In this document: positions 1 to 7,711 of the stretch, one piece after another | Layout: the number at the start of each line of letters is the position of its first letter | Position numbering within the stretch: the stretch's first letter is position 1 | NCBI GenBank assembly: GCA_004014935.1 | Contig: CP025322.1 | Coordinates: forward strand, 1,984,001 to 2,048,000 | DNA: 64,000 nt | From: Saccharomycopsis malanga | Taxonomy: Eukaryota; Ascomycota; Saccharomycetes; Ascoideales; Saccharomycopsidaceae | Direction: 5' to 3' | The notes under the pieces: model-generated | Told to the model about the DNA's origin: nothing | Seen by the model: the letters and a program-made list of their open reading frames with translations, nothing else | The model's database searches: none | Translations under genes and position numbers: made by a program

Positions 1-816
1 TGGGACAAACCCTTTGAAAAAAGCTGGCACTCCACCTCGTTCTTTGTGGATAAATTTTGCTGCATGCCACCAGTTTCTTAATTTGGGTTTGTTCAAGTCA
101 TCTGTCATGATGACTTGTTTGATGACGTCTGCTGGGTATGCAAATGTCCAGAAGACCGTAGCAGATAGCCCCCCACTCCAGAAGTTGATTGCAGGCATGG
201 ACATTTTAGTATTTTCCTTGAACCAATTGGTGAGCATTTCATACGAGCCCCACCAGAATACAAAGTTGGATCTGAAAATCATTGTGGGCAACAATCCTCG
301 GTATAAACCAGGTATACCTTTTTGTTTCACAATTTTAAATAGACAATCAACAGGTCCGTTATATATTTTAGACTTGGCATCGTATTGGATCTGCAATCTG
401 GCCTTTATTTGTTCCACGGGTGCAGCTACAAAACTGACGGTCCATCCTGCCATGACTCCGGCAATGCAATGGCCTGCCAACGGAAGTTTCGTTTCCTCAG
501 GATAAACGTAAGTCATAAGAAATTTACGATAATTGTGTAGCGATCCAAGCATCACAGAATCCATAAAGACCCATCCAATAAGAGGCGGTGTGAATCCTTT
601 ATAAAACCCATTGACTCCCTCCTTCTTGAACGTTTGGACCACAGCATCTGTAGGACCTTTGAACCGTCCTTCTGAGGTCTGAAGCCTCACTTTTATTGAG
701 TCAAATGGATGTCCAACAGCATTTTTGGTCACCCCGGAAAACACACCGGCAGCAAATCCTACCCATCCTGACGCATGTTTCTCTTTGGGCTGCTGCTTCG
801 ACTCGACACTAGACAT
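1..816 (-). CDS. Mitochondrial carrier (SLC25 family), C-terminus outside the window
   Basis: Reading the minus strand from the ATG at 816 gives 272 uninterrupted residues running off the window. All three carrier repeats are present, each with the family signature P-x-[DE]-x-x-[KR]: PFDSIK in repeat 1, PVEQIK in repeat 2 and PADVIK in repeat 3. The protein is therefore a six-helix inner mitochondrial membrane carrier, nearly complete here. The phrase GWVFMDSVMLGSL lies after the first matrix loop. I could not assign the substrate, since the contact residues do not match a transporter I recognise with certainty. The start follows an A-rich leader and no upstream in-frame ATG is needed. The gene is divergent from the molybdopterin synthase gene, with 291 bp between the two starts. 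Family assignment is sure; substrate unknown. Confidence 0.88.
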   Translation of the reverse strand, partial: MSSVESKQQPKEKHASGWVGFAAGVFSGVTKNAVGHPFDSIKVRLQTSEGRFKGPTDAVVQTFKKEGVNGFYKGFTPPLIGWVFMDSVMLGSLHNYRKFLMTYVYPEETKLPLAGHCIAGVMAGWTVSFVAAPVEQIKARLQIQYDAKSKIYNGPVDCLFKIVKQKGIPGLYRGLLPTMIFRSNFVFWWGSYEMLTNWFKENTKMSMPAINFWSGGLSATVFWTFAYPADVIKQVIMTDDLNKPKLRNWWHAAKFIHKERGGVPAFFKGFVP

Positions 817-1107
817 GTTTATTGTGCAAATTCGGTGCCTATTGGAGTCTTCCAGCAATAAGATATGCTTGTAGATATATAGGAGGTGTCTCGAGGATTG
901 AGTCATCCCGGTTCCGGAGAGCGGTTTCTTAGATTCCGGGACGGTATCTTCAACTGAGAGCGGCATCCGGGTTCCATCACTATCGAGAGGCATAACCGGG
1001 GGTACGGATACGGATCAAGCTTCTTTTGAAGATTTACGTTATATGGATAATCAATCTATCATACTTAACAATTGCCCACTAATGTTAACAAATTTTGCCT
1101 ATCTATT
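817..1107. promoter_or_regulatory. Shared divergent promoter (carrier / MoaE) with a CCGG cluster
   Basis: This 291-bp gap separates two divergent start codons. It is GC-richer than most gaps here and holds five CCGG tetranucleotides within 92 bp (908-911, 914-917, 936-939, 967-970, 996-999). A direct repeat ACGGAT occurs at 1004-1015. CGG half-sites are the usual target of fungal Zn2Cys6 regulators, so a zinc-cluster protein may bind here. That is inference from composition only. Confidence 0.4.
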
Positions 1108-1629
1108 ATGGTAGATGGAAACCCTCAAGACACTGTCTGGAATGATGACCCTAACATAAGTGTCGCCATCACGTACAAGCAATTAGACCCTGTAGAACAC
1201 TTGTCAGCAGTTAAAACTCCAGCTGCTGGGGCAGTCATCTATTTCGGTGGGATCACAAGACAAGACGTTGTTGGCGGTAACAATGATCAACATCTCACAG
1301 TGAAGCATCTTCAGTACGAGGCGCATGTACCAATGGCCTTGAGATCAATGTTTCTGGTTGCTCAAATCGCTCAAAAGAAATTTACAAATGTAGAGACGAA
1401 AGAAGCAGTACATAAAATTAAGATATCACATAGATTGGGTATAGTCCCAGTAGGAGAAGATAGTATAATGATAGCATTAAGTAGTAGTCACCGTAAGGAA
1501 GGCTGGAAGTGTGCCGAATGGATTCTAGAGGAGGTCAAGGCAAAGACAGAGATTTGGAAAGAGGAGGTTTATAATGACGAGTCATCTCAGTGGAAAGTGA
1601 ATGAGAACTCTGTGATTGGTGGGCAATAA
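1108..1629 (+). CDS. Molybdopterin synthase catalytic (large) subunit, MoaE/CnxH/MOCS2B type
   Basis: This 173-residue protein matches the MoaE family along its length. Visible blocks are GAVIYFGGITRQDV near the N-terminus, LQYEAHVPMALRSM, then HRLGIVPVGEDSIMIALSSS HRKEGW and EEVKAKTEIWKEEVY. Lys144 and Lys151, seven apart, correspond to the two conserved lysines of bacterial MoaE. The enzyme transfers sulfur from the MoaD-type small subunit to precursor Z to make molybdopterin, the cofactor backbone of nitrate reductase and sulfite oxidase. The ATG at 1108 is chosen because earlier in-frame codons are not ATG. Length is normal for the family. Most familiar yeasts lack molybdenum cofactor genes; yeasts that keep them usually assimilate nitrate. 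No other cofactor or nitrate gene is visible in this window. Confidence 0.9.
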   Translation: MVDGNPQDTVWNDDPNISVAITYKQLDPVEHLSAVKTPAAGAVIYFGGITRQDVVGGNNDQHLTVKHLQYEAHVPMALRSMFLVAQIAQKKFTNVETKEAVHKIKISHRLGIVPVGEDSIMIALSSSHRKEGWKCAEWILEEVKAKTEIWKEEVYNDESSQWKVNENSVIGGQ

Positions 1630-2229
1630 TATCTATTAGGTTTACTGTCGATTATTCGGCTCGAATATATGTATTTGCAATGTGCACAGCCAAACCGCCA
1701 TAATGTGTGTAAATGATACTAGTAATTGTAATTGTTATTATTATAATGCCAAGACCCAATGTAAACAGACCTTCATCTAGGTCATATTTAAATATTTAAT
1801 CAAAGAATTTAGCTTTTTTAATTATTAGTTATTGAGTAATTTAGAGTCTATATTTTAGATGTATTCAATATGGATATACGTAAATCTCATGCTAGCTAGA
1901 TTAACTTTCACTATTTTTGATAAGAAATATGATGGGTTAAAAATATTCCTCAAATCAAGAATGATAGATTATATTGTTGTTGTTTTTTTTTTTTTCAAAA
2001 AGAAGAATTATCTAGTGGTATTGAGTCTGTATATATTCCTTATGGTGAAAAGTTGTGGAAAACATAAGTTCGTTAACTGATAATTTGCCCATTTTCCTGG
2101 ATCGTACAATGTTGAAATTTTATAAAAGTGAGGCGTTGTCAAGATTGTAATTTATTTCTGTCAAGATTGTTCAAGTAGTCTAAGAATGATACACATGTTA
2201 ATATATAGTTATATTTTGGTTCTTGGTCC

Positions 2230-2405
2230 ACAGATTCGATTCAAGTAAAACTGTTTCAAATTGTAAATACGATTCGATTGTTTTAAAATAAGTGCGATTA
2301 TTCAAATGTAAATACGACTGTTTAGGTGTGATCACCATTATTTAAACGTATAAATACTATCGTTTAAATGTAAAAAACAATTGTTTTGATGTAACTACGA
2401 TTAAA
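2230..2405. repeat. Degenerate ~20-bp tandem repeat
   Basis: Roughly seven imperfect units of a motif like CGATTGTTTAAATGTAAATA follow one another, for example around 2283, 2303, 2323, 2343, 2363 and 2383. Units differ at several positions, so the array looks old. It ends immediately upstream of a reverse-strand SINE 3' end. Confidence 0.5.
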
Positions 2406-2415
2406 AAAAAATAAA

Positions 2416-2658
2416 ATTATCTTATATCTCCTGGCCAGTATATATCAGCTGCATACATACCAAAAGGAGGTTTGGTAAAACCCAGGGGGAAATAAGCCAA
2501 CAAGCCCTGTTCAATATATAAACTTCCATACTAATCTATTTTATGAGTTGGAAAGTAAATACTAGAATATTGTTTAGGTCAGGTTTCAGACAATTGCACT
2601 TGCCTGTGGAATTCAGGATTGTAAAAGCAGCAAGTAAAATTCGTTCTTCGCTTGAACA
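2416..2658 (-). mobile_element. tRNA-derived SINE, copy 1, body and 3' end
   Basis: On the minus strand the conserved 3' block can be read (ATATAAGAT preceded by GATATATACTGG and GGGTTTTACCAA). The body motifs CACAGGCAAGTGCAATTGTC and a diverged GCTGCTTTTAC follow towards 2640. The tRNA-like head is degraded or missing. Old copy. Confidence 0.7.
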
Positions 2659-3403
2659 AAAAAAAAAGTTAAGTATAGAATAAACAATAAGTTGAAAATA
2701 TAGAAAAAAAAAAAAATTAAAAATGCAAGAGGTAAATATTCAAAAGAGGGCTAGGGACATACCACAGTTCCTTATCTTCGTCCAGATGATACTACTTGTA
2801 TTGAGTATCCAGTAGCCTTTTCCAAAAGTAGAGCAAAGCTTTAGCTATCGTAGAGCCATGTCTGAGCTTATTTTATGTTCTTCTTGCTCATTTGTGCATT
2901 TTCGCCTGTGAGTAGATGCTAATGGTTAGAACTTTGATCCCCACAATCCTGAAATTCAAGAAAGTCAGAAACCATAGTTCGCTAAAGTGAGTAAATTGTG
3001 TTTAATTCAATAATTACCAAATACTAAACCTACTCTTTAGTTAATTCAAACTCCTTACCGTGATTAATTAGCAACAGCTGAAACTTTTATTCTACAAGAG
3101 TTCTGGTATCTCATGTTTAACAAATAAAATTTTCTGATAATTTGACAGTAATTACTCAAAACCAATTTTTTGGCAATAAATATAAAAGTTCAGAATAATG
3201 TAAAGGTCCCCTAAACACTACTTCAAACGTCATATGTTTGACAGAAACAAAAACCTCTAATTATTCCTCGATGAACTTTTCACCTATCTCATTGTTATCA
3301 AGATTTTATGTCAATCTAGACTTTGGTAGTAAGGTATTTACTCATCTCACTCTACAAATATACAAACAATCCAATATATACATGTTGCTTTATGCTATAC
3401 AAT

Positions 3404-4579
3404 CTAATTCTGCTTACCTATGGAGGCGTCTTTTGCTCTGTGGATGGTGATAACTCTGTTTGAGTCGTAGTCGAATCTTTTGTATAAACCAGTAGGTCCA
3501 TTAACAGACTCTGGGGCAGTATATTTCAAATATTTTCTTCTTAAGCGAACAACGTCTGATTTAGTGAGTACCTGTGAGTCTGAAATGAGACCAGATATTT
3601 TCAGTTTTACATCTGGTTTCAAAGGCAAGTTTTCTGGTTTGGTCAACTCATCCAACTCGGCAATAATTGATTGTTTCTTAGCAGCAATTTCGTCCGATGA
3701 TAGTCTTTTAATCAAATTGAATTGCCAGTCTTGAGCAATGTTCTTGTCAACAAATTCTGCTAGGGTTTTGTACTGTTGAACGAGAGAGTCGTACTTGGTT
3801 TGGTCAATTTCGTTTCGCTTCAAAGCCAATTTTATGTCATACAAGTCATTGAAAGTGGCATTTCTCTGGGCATCAATTTGACTAAATCCGTTTTTAGTAT
3901 ACTTTTCGACAAGAAGAAGTCTACCTGATATTATATTCAATTCATCAGCATTAAACTCCTTCTCTGAAAGTTGTTGGAACTGTTTGGAAAGCTCCTCTTT
4001 TCTTGCCAATCTTTTGGCTTCTCTCAGTTGAATATCAGCTTCAACCTGCTGTTTCAAAAGCCAGTCTTTTCTACTCAAATGGTCTTCTTCCTGCTTGGCC
4101 TTTTCTGGATCAGAAATCTCTACATAGCCAAATCTTCTCACAGTAGGAGCCCAGTGGTCAGTAGGCAATCTGAGGTCTTGTCTTAAAGCTACGCCAACAA
4201 ACTTCCTTTTAGGGTGGAACGGGTCTAAATAATATCTAACAAAACCTGGTTCCTTAGCATAAATGGTATGATCTCTTCCAATATTACAATTCTCTCCTGG
4301 ATAAACTTTGGTACCACGCTGTCTGTAGATAATCTCCCCGGTCTTTACAAGTTGGCCCTCATGCTTCTTGGCACCTAAACGACGTCCCGCAGAGTCCTTC
4401 ATACTGGTCTTGGATCCTGCAGCCTTCTTGGTCGACGTACGTATCTGAACCTGATTCATTAAGTTGGAAAAAACCGGAGAAGTGTTAAAAGCACCGGCAT
4501 TTTTCGAGAGTAATTTGCTCCCAATGAGCGCCTGCCTAGCAAGACCTGACGTCTTGGCCAATGAAAATATTCTCGACAT
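3404..4579 (-). CDS. MRP7: Mitochondrial large-subunit ribosomal protein bL27m
   Basis: The 391-residue product carries the bL27 core near its N-terminus: RTSTKKAAGSKTSMKDSAGR, then GRRLGAKKHEGQLVKTGEII, RQRGTKVYPGENCNIGRDHT and HPKRKFVGV. bL27 sits at the peptidyl-transferase centre of the mitochondrial ribosome. The first ~45 residues are basic and Ser/Ala-rich, as expected of a mitochondrial targeting sequence. A long C-terminal extension (roughly residues 150-391, helical and rich in Lys/Glu) is typical of the yeast mitochondrial member, which is about 370 residues in S. cerevisiae. The start is the first ATG of the frame. The gene is divergent from SGF29 across 284 bp that contain a TGAAAAATTT element. 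Confidence 0.93.
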   Translation of the reverse strand: MSRIFSLAKTSGLARQALIGSKLLSKNAGAFNTSPVFSNLMNQVQIRTSTKKAAGSKTSMKDSAGRRLGAKKHEGQLVKTGEIIYRQRGTKVYPGENCNIGRDHTIYAKEPGFVRYYLDPFHPKRKFVGVALRQDLRLPTDHWAPTVRRFGYVEISDPEKAKQEEDHLSRKDWLLKQQVEADIQLREAKRLARKEELSKQFQQLSEKEFNADELNIISGRLLLVEKYTKNGFSQIDAQRNATFNDLYDIKLALKRNEIDQTKYDSLVQQYKTLAEFVDKNIAQDWQFNLIKRLSSDEIAAKKQSIIAELDELTKPENLPLKPDVKLKISGLISDSQVLTKSDVVRLRRKYLKYTAPESVNGPTGLYKRFDYDSNRVITIHRAKDASIGKQN

Positions 4580-4658
4580 GTTTATTGACTATCAAGGCTA
4601 TATTCTATTTTATCATAATGTTTCTTCTCATACATTATCATGTCCTAATATTTTTCAT

Positions 4659-4668
4659 TGAAAAATTT
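4659..4668 (+). promoter_or_regulatory. RRPE-like box (TGAAAAATTT) upstream of MRP7
   Basis: The decamer TGAAAAATTT lies 80-90 bp upstream of the MRP7 start. It matches the ribosomal-RNA-processing element. In yeasts that diverged before the whole-genome duplication this element is known to be shared by cytosolic ribosome-biogenesis and mitochondrial ribosomal protein genes. Function here is inferred. Confidence 0.5.
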
Positions 4669-4863
4669 ATGTGTGCGGCGGGTAACCGCATGTGATTCTT
4701 GCGTGGTGATTGCATAACAATTATTATAATGATATGAACCATTAAACAGCTATTGAAGGTTGTTTATTAATTATTATCATTGTTTGTCATTTTTTATCAT
4801 TTGTTTATCATTATTTGTCGTTTATAATTATTCGCCTTCATAAATTATTAAATATTTCTTCAT

Positions 4864-5888
4864 ATGACTAACGCTCTTAACGGAGAATGGGACATTATAA
4901 TATCGTCACTTCAAGACATTTGCCAGGCAAACCAGGCCAATAGTATAGATAGTATTTCCATTGATGCCACAAAGCTAGGCAAATATAAAACTGAAGAAGA
5001 TTTACGTCTGCTTAATACGACTGTTACCAATCATCGTGAAAATGTTGACAAATCATTACGATTGATCCAACCGTTACTAGACAACTTACAGCATCTTATC
5101 AATTTGAAACAACTGGGGAATAACAACACGATTTCATCAACATCTCCCAATGAAAATGAATTGACAAATGTTAAATCAAGCTCAAAATCTAGCGCCGATG
5201 TTGAGAAAGGTGAGAAATCTGCAGGAGAGGACAGTGCGACCAGTACTCGTACAGGTAGCGGCATAACAAGCGGCAGCACTGCAGAAGGCAAAGGACCAGC
5301 TGCAGGAAGTGCAGCTTCAGGAAGCACACTTGTTAAGAAACGTCGCGGAGACTTGACGAAAAAGGGAAAGAGTTATTATAGTAGTCCATATAACCCTTCC
5401 GAGCCTATTGTAGTGGGGTCAGAAGTTGCGTATCGCGCTAAAAACGGAATCATGGGTAACGAGTGGATCCAATGCGAGGTGATGAAAGTGATAGATCATA
5501 ACAAGTTTGACGTCAGAGATCCAGAGCCAGACGAGAATAACAACCCAGGAAAAACATATCGTGCAACGTGGAAAGAAGTGTCTTTGATTCCAACAGTTAA
5601 CGATGCTAAAGAATTGATCAACTATCCATTTGGAACCAAAGTTATTGCGCGGTATCCAGAAACAACCACTTTTTATCCTGCAGAGGTCATAGGTGCAAAG
5701 GTATGTATGCATGGAATTGCACTGCACTGCATTGCATCAGAAAGTAAAGTGTATCTAATGATACTAACACAGTTTAGCGAGACGGCCGATGTAGACTCCG
5801 GTTTGATGGCGAAGAGGAGGTTGGAAAAGAAACAGAAGTTGAAAGACGTTTGGTGCTTCCTTATCCTGACCCAAAGTCCCACAATTAG
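4864..5888 (+). CDS. SGF29: SAGA-associated factor 29 (tandem Tudor H3K4me reader), one intron
   Basis: Exon 1 is 4864-5700 (279 codons) and exon 2 is 5778-5888 (36 codons and stop), giving 315 residues. An intron is required: without splicing the frame drifts into a non-conserved tail after AEVIGAK. With it the C-terminus continues RDGRCRLRFDGEEEVGKE and ERRLVLPYPD, the expected second Tudor repeat of SGF29. The N-terminal ~100 residues are helical (coiled coil), a Ser/Gly/Thr-rich linker follows (about residues 105-165), and the double Tudor fold runs from about 180 to the end. SGF29 recruits the SAGA acetyltransferase module to H3K4-methylated nucleosomes. Length is close to the usual for fungal SGF29. 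The gene is divergent from MRP7. Confidence 0.93.
5701..5777 (+). other. Spliceosomal intron of SGF29
   Basis: The 77-nt intron begins GTATGT, has branch site TACTAAC at 5762-5768 and ends TTTAG at 5777, nine nucleotides after the branch motif. It falls between codons (phase 0). Splicing restores the conserved C-terminal Tudor sequence. Confidence 0.95.
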
Positions 5889-6069
5889 ACATATAGAATT
5901 TACTGTACTATATATATATATATAAATAAGACCTGCATGTAAGCATGCTCTATGTACCTGTGTATGCAGGCTGCAACCATATGCTACCACATGTAGCCTA
6001 GAGAGTCAGGGCCTCCTAACCCTTTGACGTATGGAAGGCGTTTAAAAAAAAGTGTCAGTATTAGGCACC

Positions 6070-6132
6070 ATGGATAAGAGTTTATTGAAACAACCAATTG
6101 AACATGGAAAATACTGGAGGATATACTGGTAA
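6070..6132 (+). promoter_or_regulatory. Upstream ORF overlapping the DUF2015 start
   Basis: An ATG at 6070 opens a 20-codon frame ending at the TAA at 6130-6132. It overlaps the main ATG at 6104 in a different frame. If transcripts begin upstream of 6070 this ATG would reduce initiation at the main start; if they begin after it, it has no effect. Confidence 0.35.
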
Positions 6133-6535
6133 CTATTATATGCATTTTGCAGCATTTGCTGTGGTGGCCGCGGTGGTGATCCTTTTCCATTTGCGCAAAC
6201 GTTGGGTTCCAAAGGTTCAACAATGGCGCCGCAACCGTCAAAACCAGTATGTGTCGCTCATAAGTCTGAGCTCAGACACAGGCCTTGAAGGGTTTCAGGA
6301 TGATATCAACAATGGATTGACATCAACGACGTTTGATCTTCTGGGCAATATATCTGGCCAGGATAGTAGAAAAGGATTGGATGTCGGTGCTAAAAAGGAA
6401 ATTATTGCTATTATGAACAGTAATAACGTTTCCTTCGATGAAGCCAGGGCAATTTATACCAAGAAAATGATGGCCAGCAATCAAATTGGGCCAGATGGAA
6501 TGCCATTGGATCCTCGTACGTTTACCTTTAGTTAG
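6104..6535 (+). CDS. Small membrane-anchored DUF2015-family protein
   Basis: The product has 143 residues from the first in-frame ATG at 6104. A hydrophobic segment near the N-terminus (residues ~12-28) is followed by basic residues (LRKRWVPK), which suggests a single anchor with the bulk on the cytosolic or matrix side. The C-terminal part matches the fungal family of unknown function: a helix around FDEARAIYTKKMM, then the closing signature IGPDGMPLDPRTFTFS. That ending is the hallmark by which I recognise DUF2015. Biochemical role unknown. A short overlapping upstream ORF precedes it. The next gene starts 1.17 kb downstream, beyond a pair of SINE copies. Confidence 0.75.
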   Translation: MENTGGYTGNYYMHFAAFAVVAAVVILFHLRKRWVPKVQQWRRNRQNQYVSLISLSSDTGLEGFQDDINNGLTSTTFDLLGNISGQDSRKGLDVGAKKEIIAIMNSNNVSFDEARAIYTKKMMASNQIGPDGMPLDPRTFTFS

Positions 6536-6882
6536 CTTACTATTATTTTGTTACGGATTATGTCTTTGCTTTTGTTTTTTATTTGTTCAATTTTCTTTGT
6601 TGAGTTCTTTTTTTCTTTCTTCCTTTTCATGTTATTTACTGTTCCTAGTTATCTGTTGTTGACAAAATTGACAAGAGCTTATACTATATTATATAATTTT
6701 TTCTTATATGGTTTAGTAGATACTTGTTGTTTGATAATATTTCCACTATTCCACTATGGATAGTCAAAGTAACATGACTGGGTGACTATGTCAAATACGA
6801 GGAAAGATGTAAAAGATGAGAACAAGTTTAAGATGGCAAATAGAATTGAGCGTTAAAATGCTATAAAATAGTAATCAAAGAG

Positions 6883-7054
6883 TGTATGGCTCAGTGGCCA
6901 GTGCTATCGGAGAAGAGAAAAAAGGCCTAACAGGAACATGGGCGAGAATATCATGATGGACATCATTGGGCTTTACCATGTCCCTTTAGACATAGTGCGT
7001 ATATACGAAACTGATATGTACTGGGCTTGAAATATAAGATATTCTAATAATTAA
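6883..7054 (+). mobile_element. tRNA-derived SINE, copy 2, internally deleted
   Basis: The head shows the A box TGGCTCAGTGG and GTGCTATCGGAGAAGAGA, followed by GGCCTAACAGGAACA. The sequence then jumps to the 3' block: CATTGGGCTTTACC, TTTAGACATAGTGCG, GTATATACGAAACTGATATG, CTGGGCTTGAAATATAAG and a short ATTCTAATAA tail. The B box and most of the body are missing. Clear family member. Confidence 0.85.
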
Positions 7055-7065
7055 TTTTATATATT

Positions 7066-7183
7066 TCAGCATAGTAAAAAGCAGGGAGTAAAATGTTTTG
7101 ATGGGAGTCGAACCCGTGTTCCTGTTAGGTCTTGTTTCTCTTCTCTGAGAGCACTGACCAGTGAGCCATACGGCCTGGTGGCT
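7066..7183 (-). mobile_element. tRNA-derived SINE, copy 3, head half only, inverted relative to copy 2
   Basis: The minus strand reads CCGTATGGCTCACTGGTCAG (A box region), CTCTCAGAGAAGAGAAACAA, GACCTAACAGGAACACGG, the B box GGTTCGACTCC and then CTGCTTTTTACTATGCTGAA, where similarity stops. A 3'-tail-like ATAAGATATTATTATT continues on the plus strand just beyond (7183-7202). Copies 2 and 3 may therefore be a nested or rearranged pair. Confidence 0.85.
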
Positions 7184-7687
7184 ATAAGATATTATTATTT
7201 ATTAAAACCTAAGTGTATTACTGTCTGATTTATTAGACTTTCAAATTTGCCACCTCATTTTAATTTATTGTCTTATTTTGATATATTCCCTATGTGTTCA
7301 AAAAGAAATCTATGAGTACAAAGAAAAAGACTAAAATGAGGATTGCCATCAGGAAAAATCTAAGCGATTTTTGACTCATGGCGCTCAAATACTACTGCCT
7401 AGCCTGGTATTCAATTCATACTATCCTTTATTGGTTACTATATTACAATGTTTTGATACACATATTGTCTTTAACGACTCACTATATGGTAATACTCAAC
7501 ATATTGTATAGATAACTACCATAGTTGATATGACTGTTCATATTTAGTTTGATACACCCCCAATAGCGCAATCTCCACCCCACATTCCCCCAGAATCACA
7601 CCCCTCATCACGGTTGGGAGCCACCCAAGCGAAAATTTCGTCTTATCAACGAGTACACCTTCTAATCTATTATCCGTACCTATTGTT

Positions 7688-7711
7688 ATGTTGAGCAGAG
7701 CATCAAGATGA
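7688..7711 (+). promoter_or_regulatory. Seven-codon uORF whose stop overlaps the next start (ATGA)
   Basis: ATG at 7688 opens MLSRASR followed by TGA at 7709-7711. That stop overlaps the main ATG at 7708 by two bases. This geometry allows termination-reinitiation or represses the main ORF, depending on where transcripts begin. Confidence 0.45.

Larger units (their letters stand above)
1630..3403. other. Gene-free gap between convergent MoaE and MRP7
   Basis: No ORF here looks coding; the longest (1859-2080) is AT-rich and runs through a poly-T tract. The gap contains a degenerate ~20-bp tandem repeat (about 2230-2405) and a reverse-strand SINE copy (about 2416-2658), listed separately. The remainder is plain AT-rich sequence. 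Confidence 0.6.
6536..7707. other. Intergenic gap with an inverted pair of SINE copies
   Basis: No credible ORF is present. A forward copy (6883-7054) and a reverse head copy (7066-7183) of the SINE family lie in the middle. The 200 bp before 7700 hold a C-rich patch (CACCCC runs around 7555-7610), probably the promoter of the following gene. Confidence 0.6.

Noticed and set aside
14-505. Plus-strand 163-residue ORF at the window start
   Set aside because: Its start is TTG and it overlaps, antisense, a mitochondrial carrier with all three family signatures.
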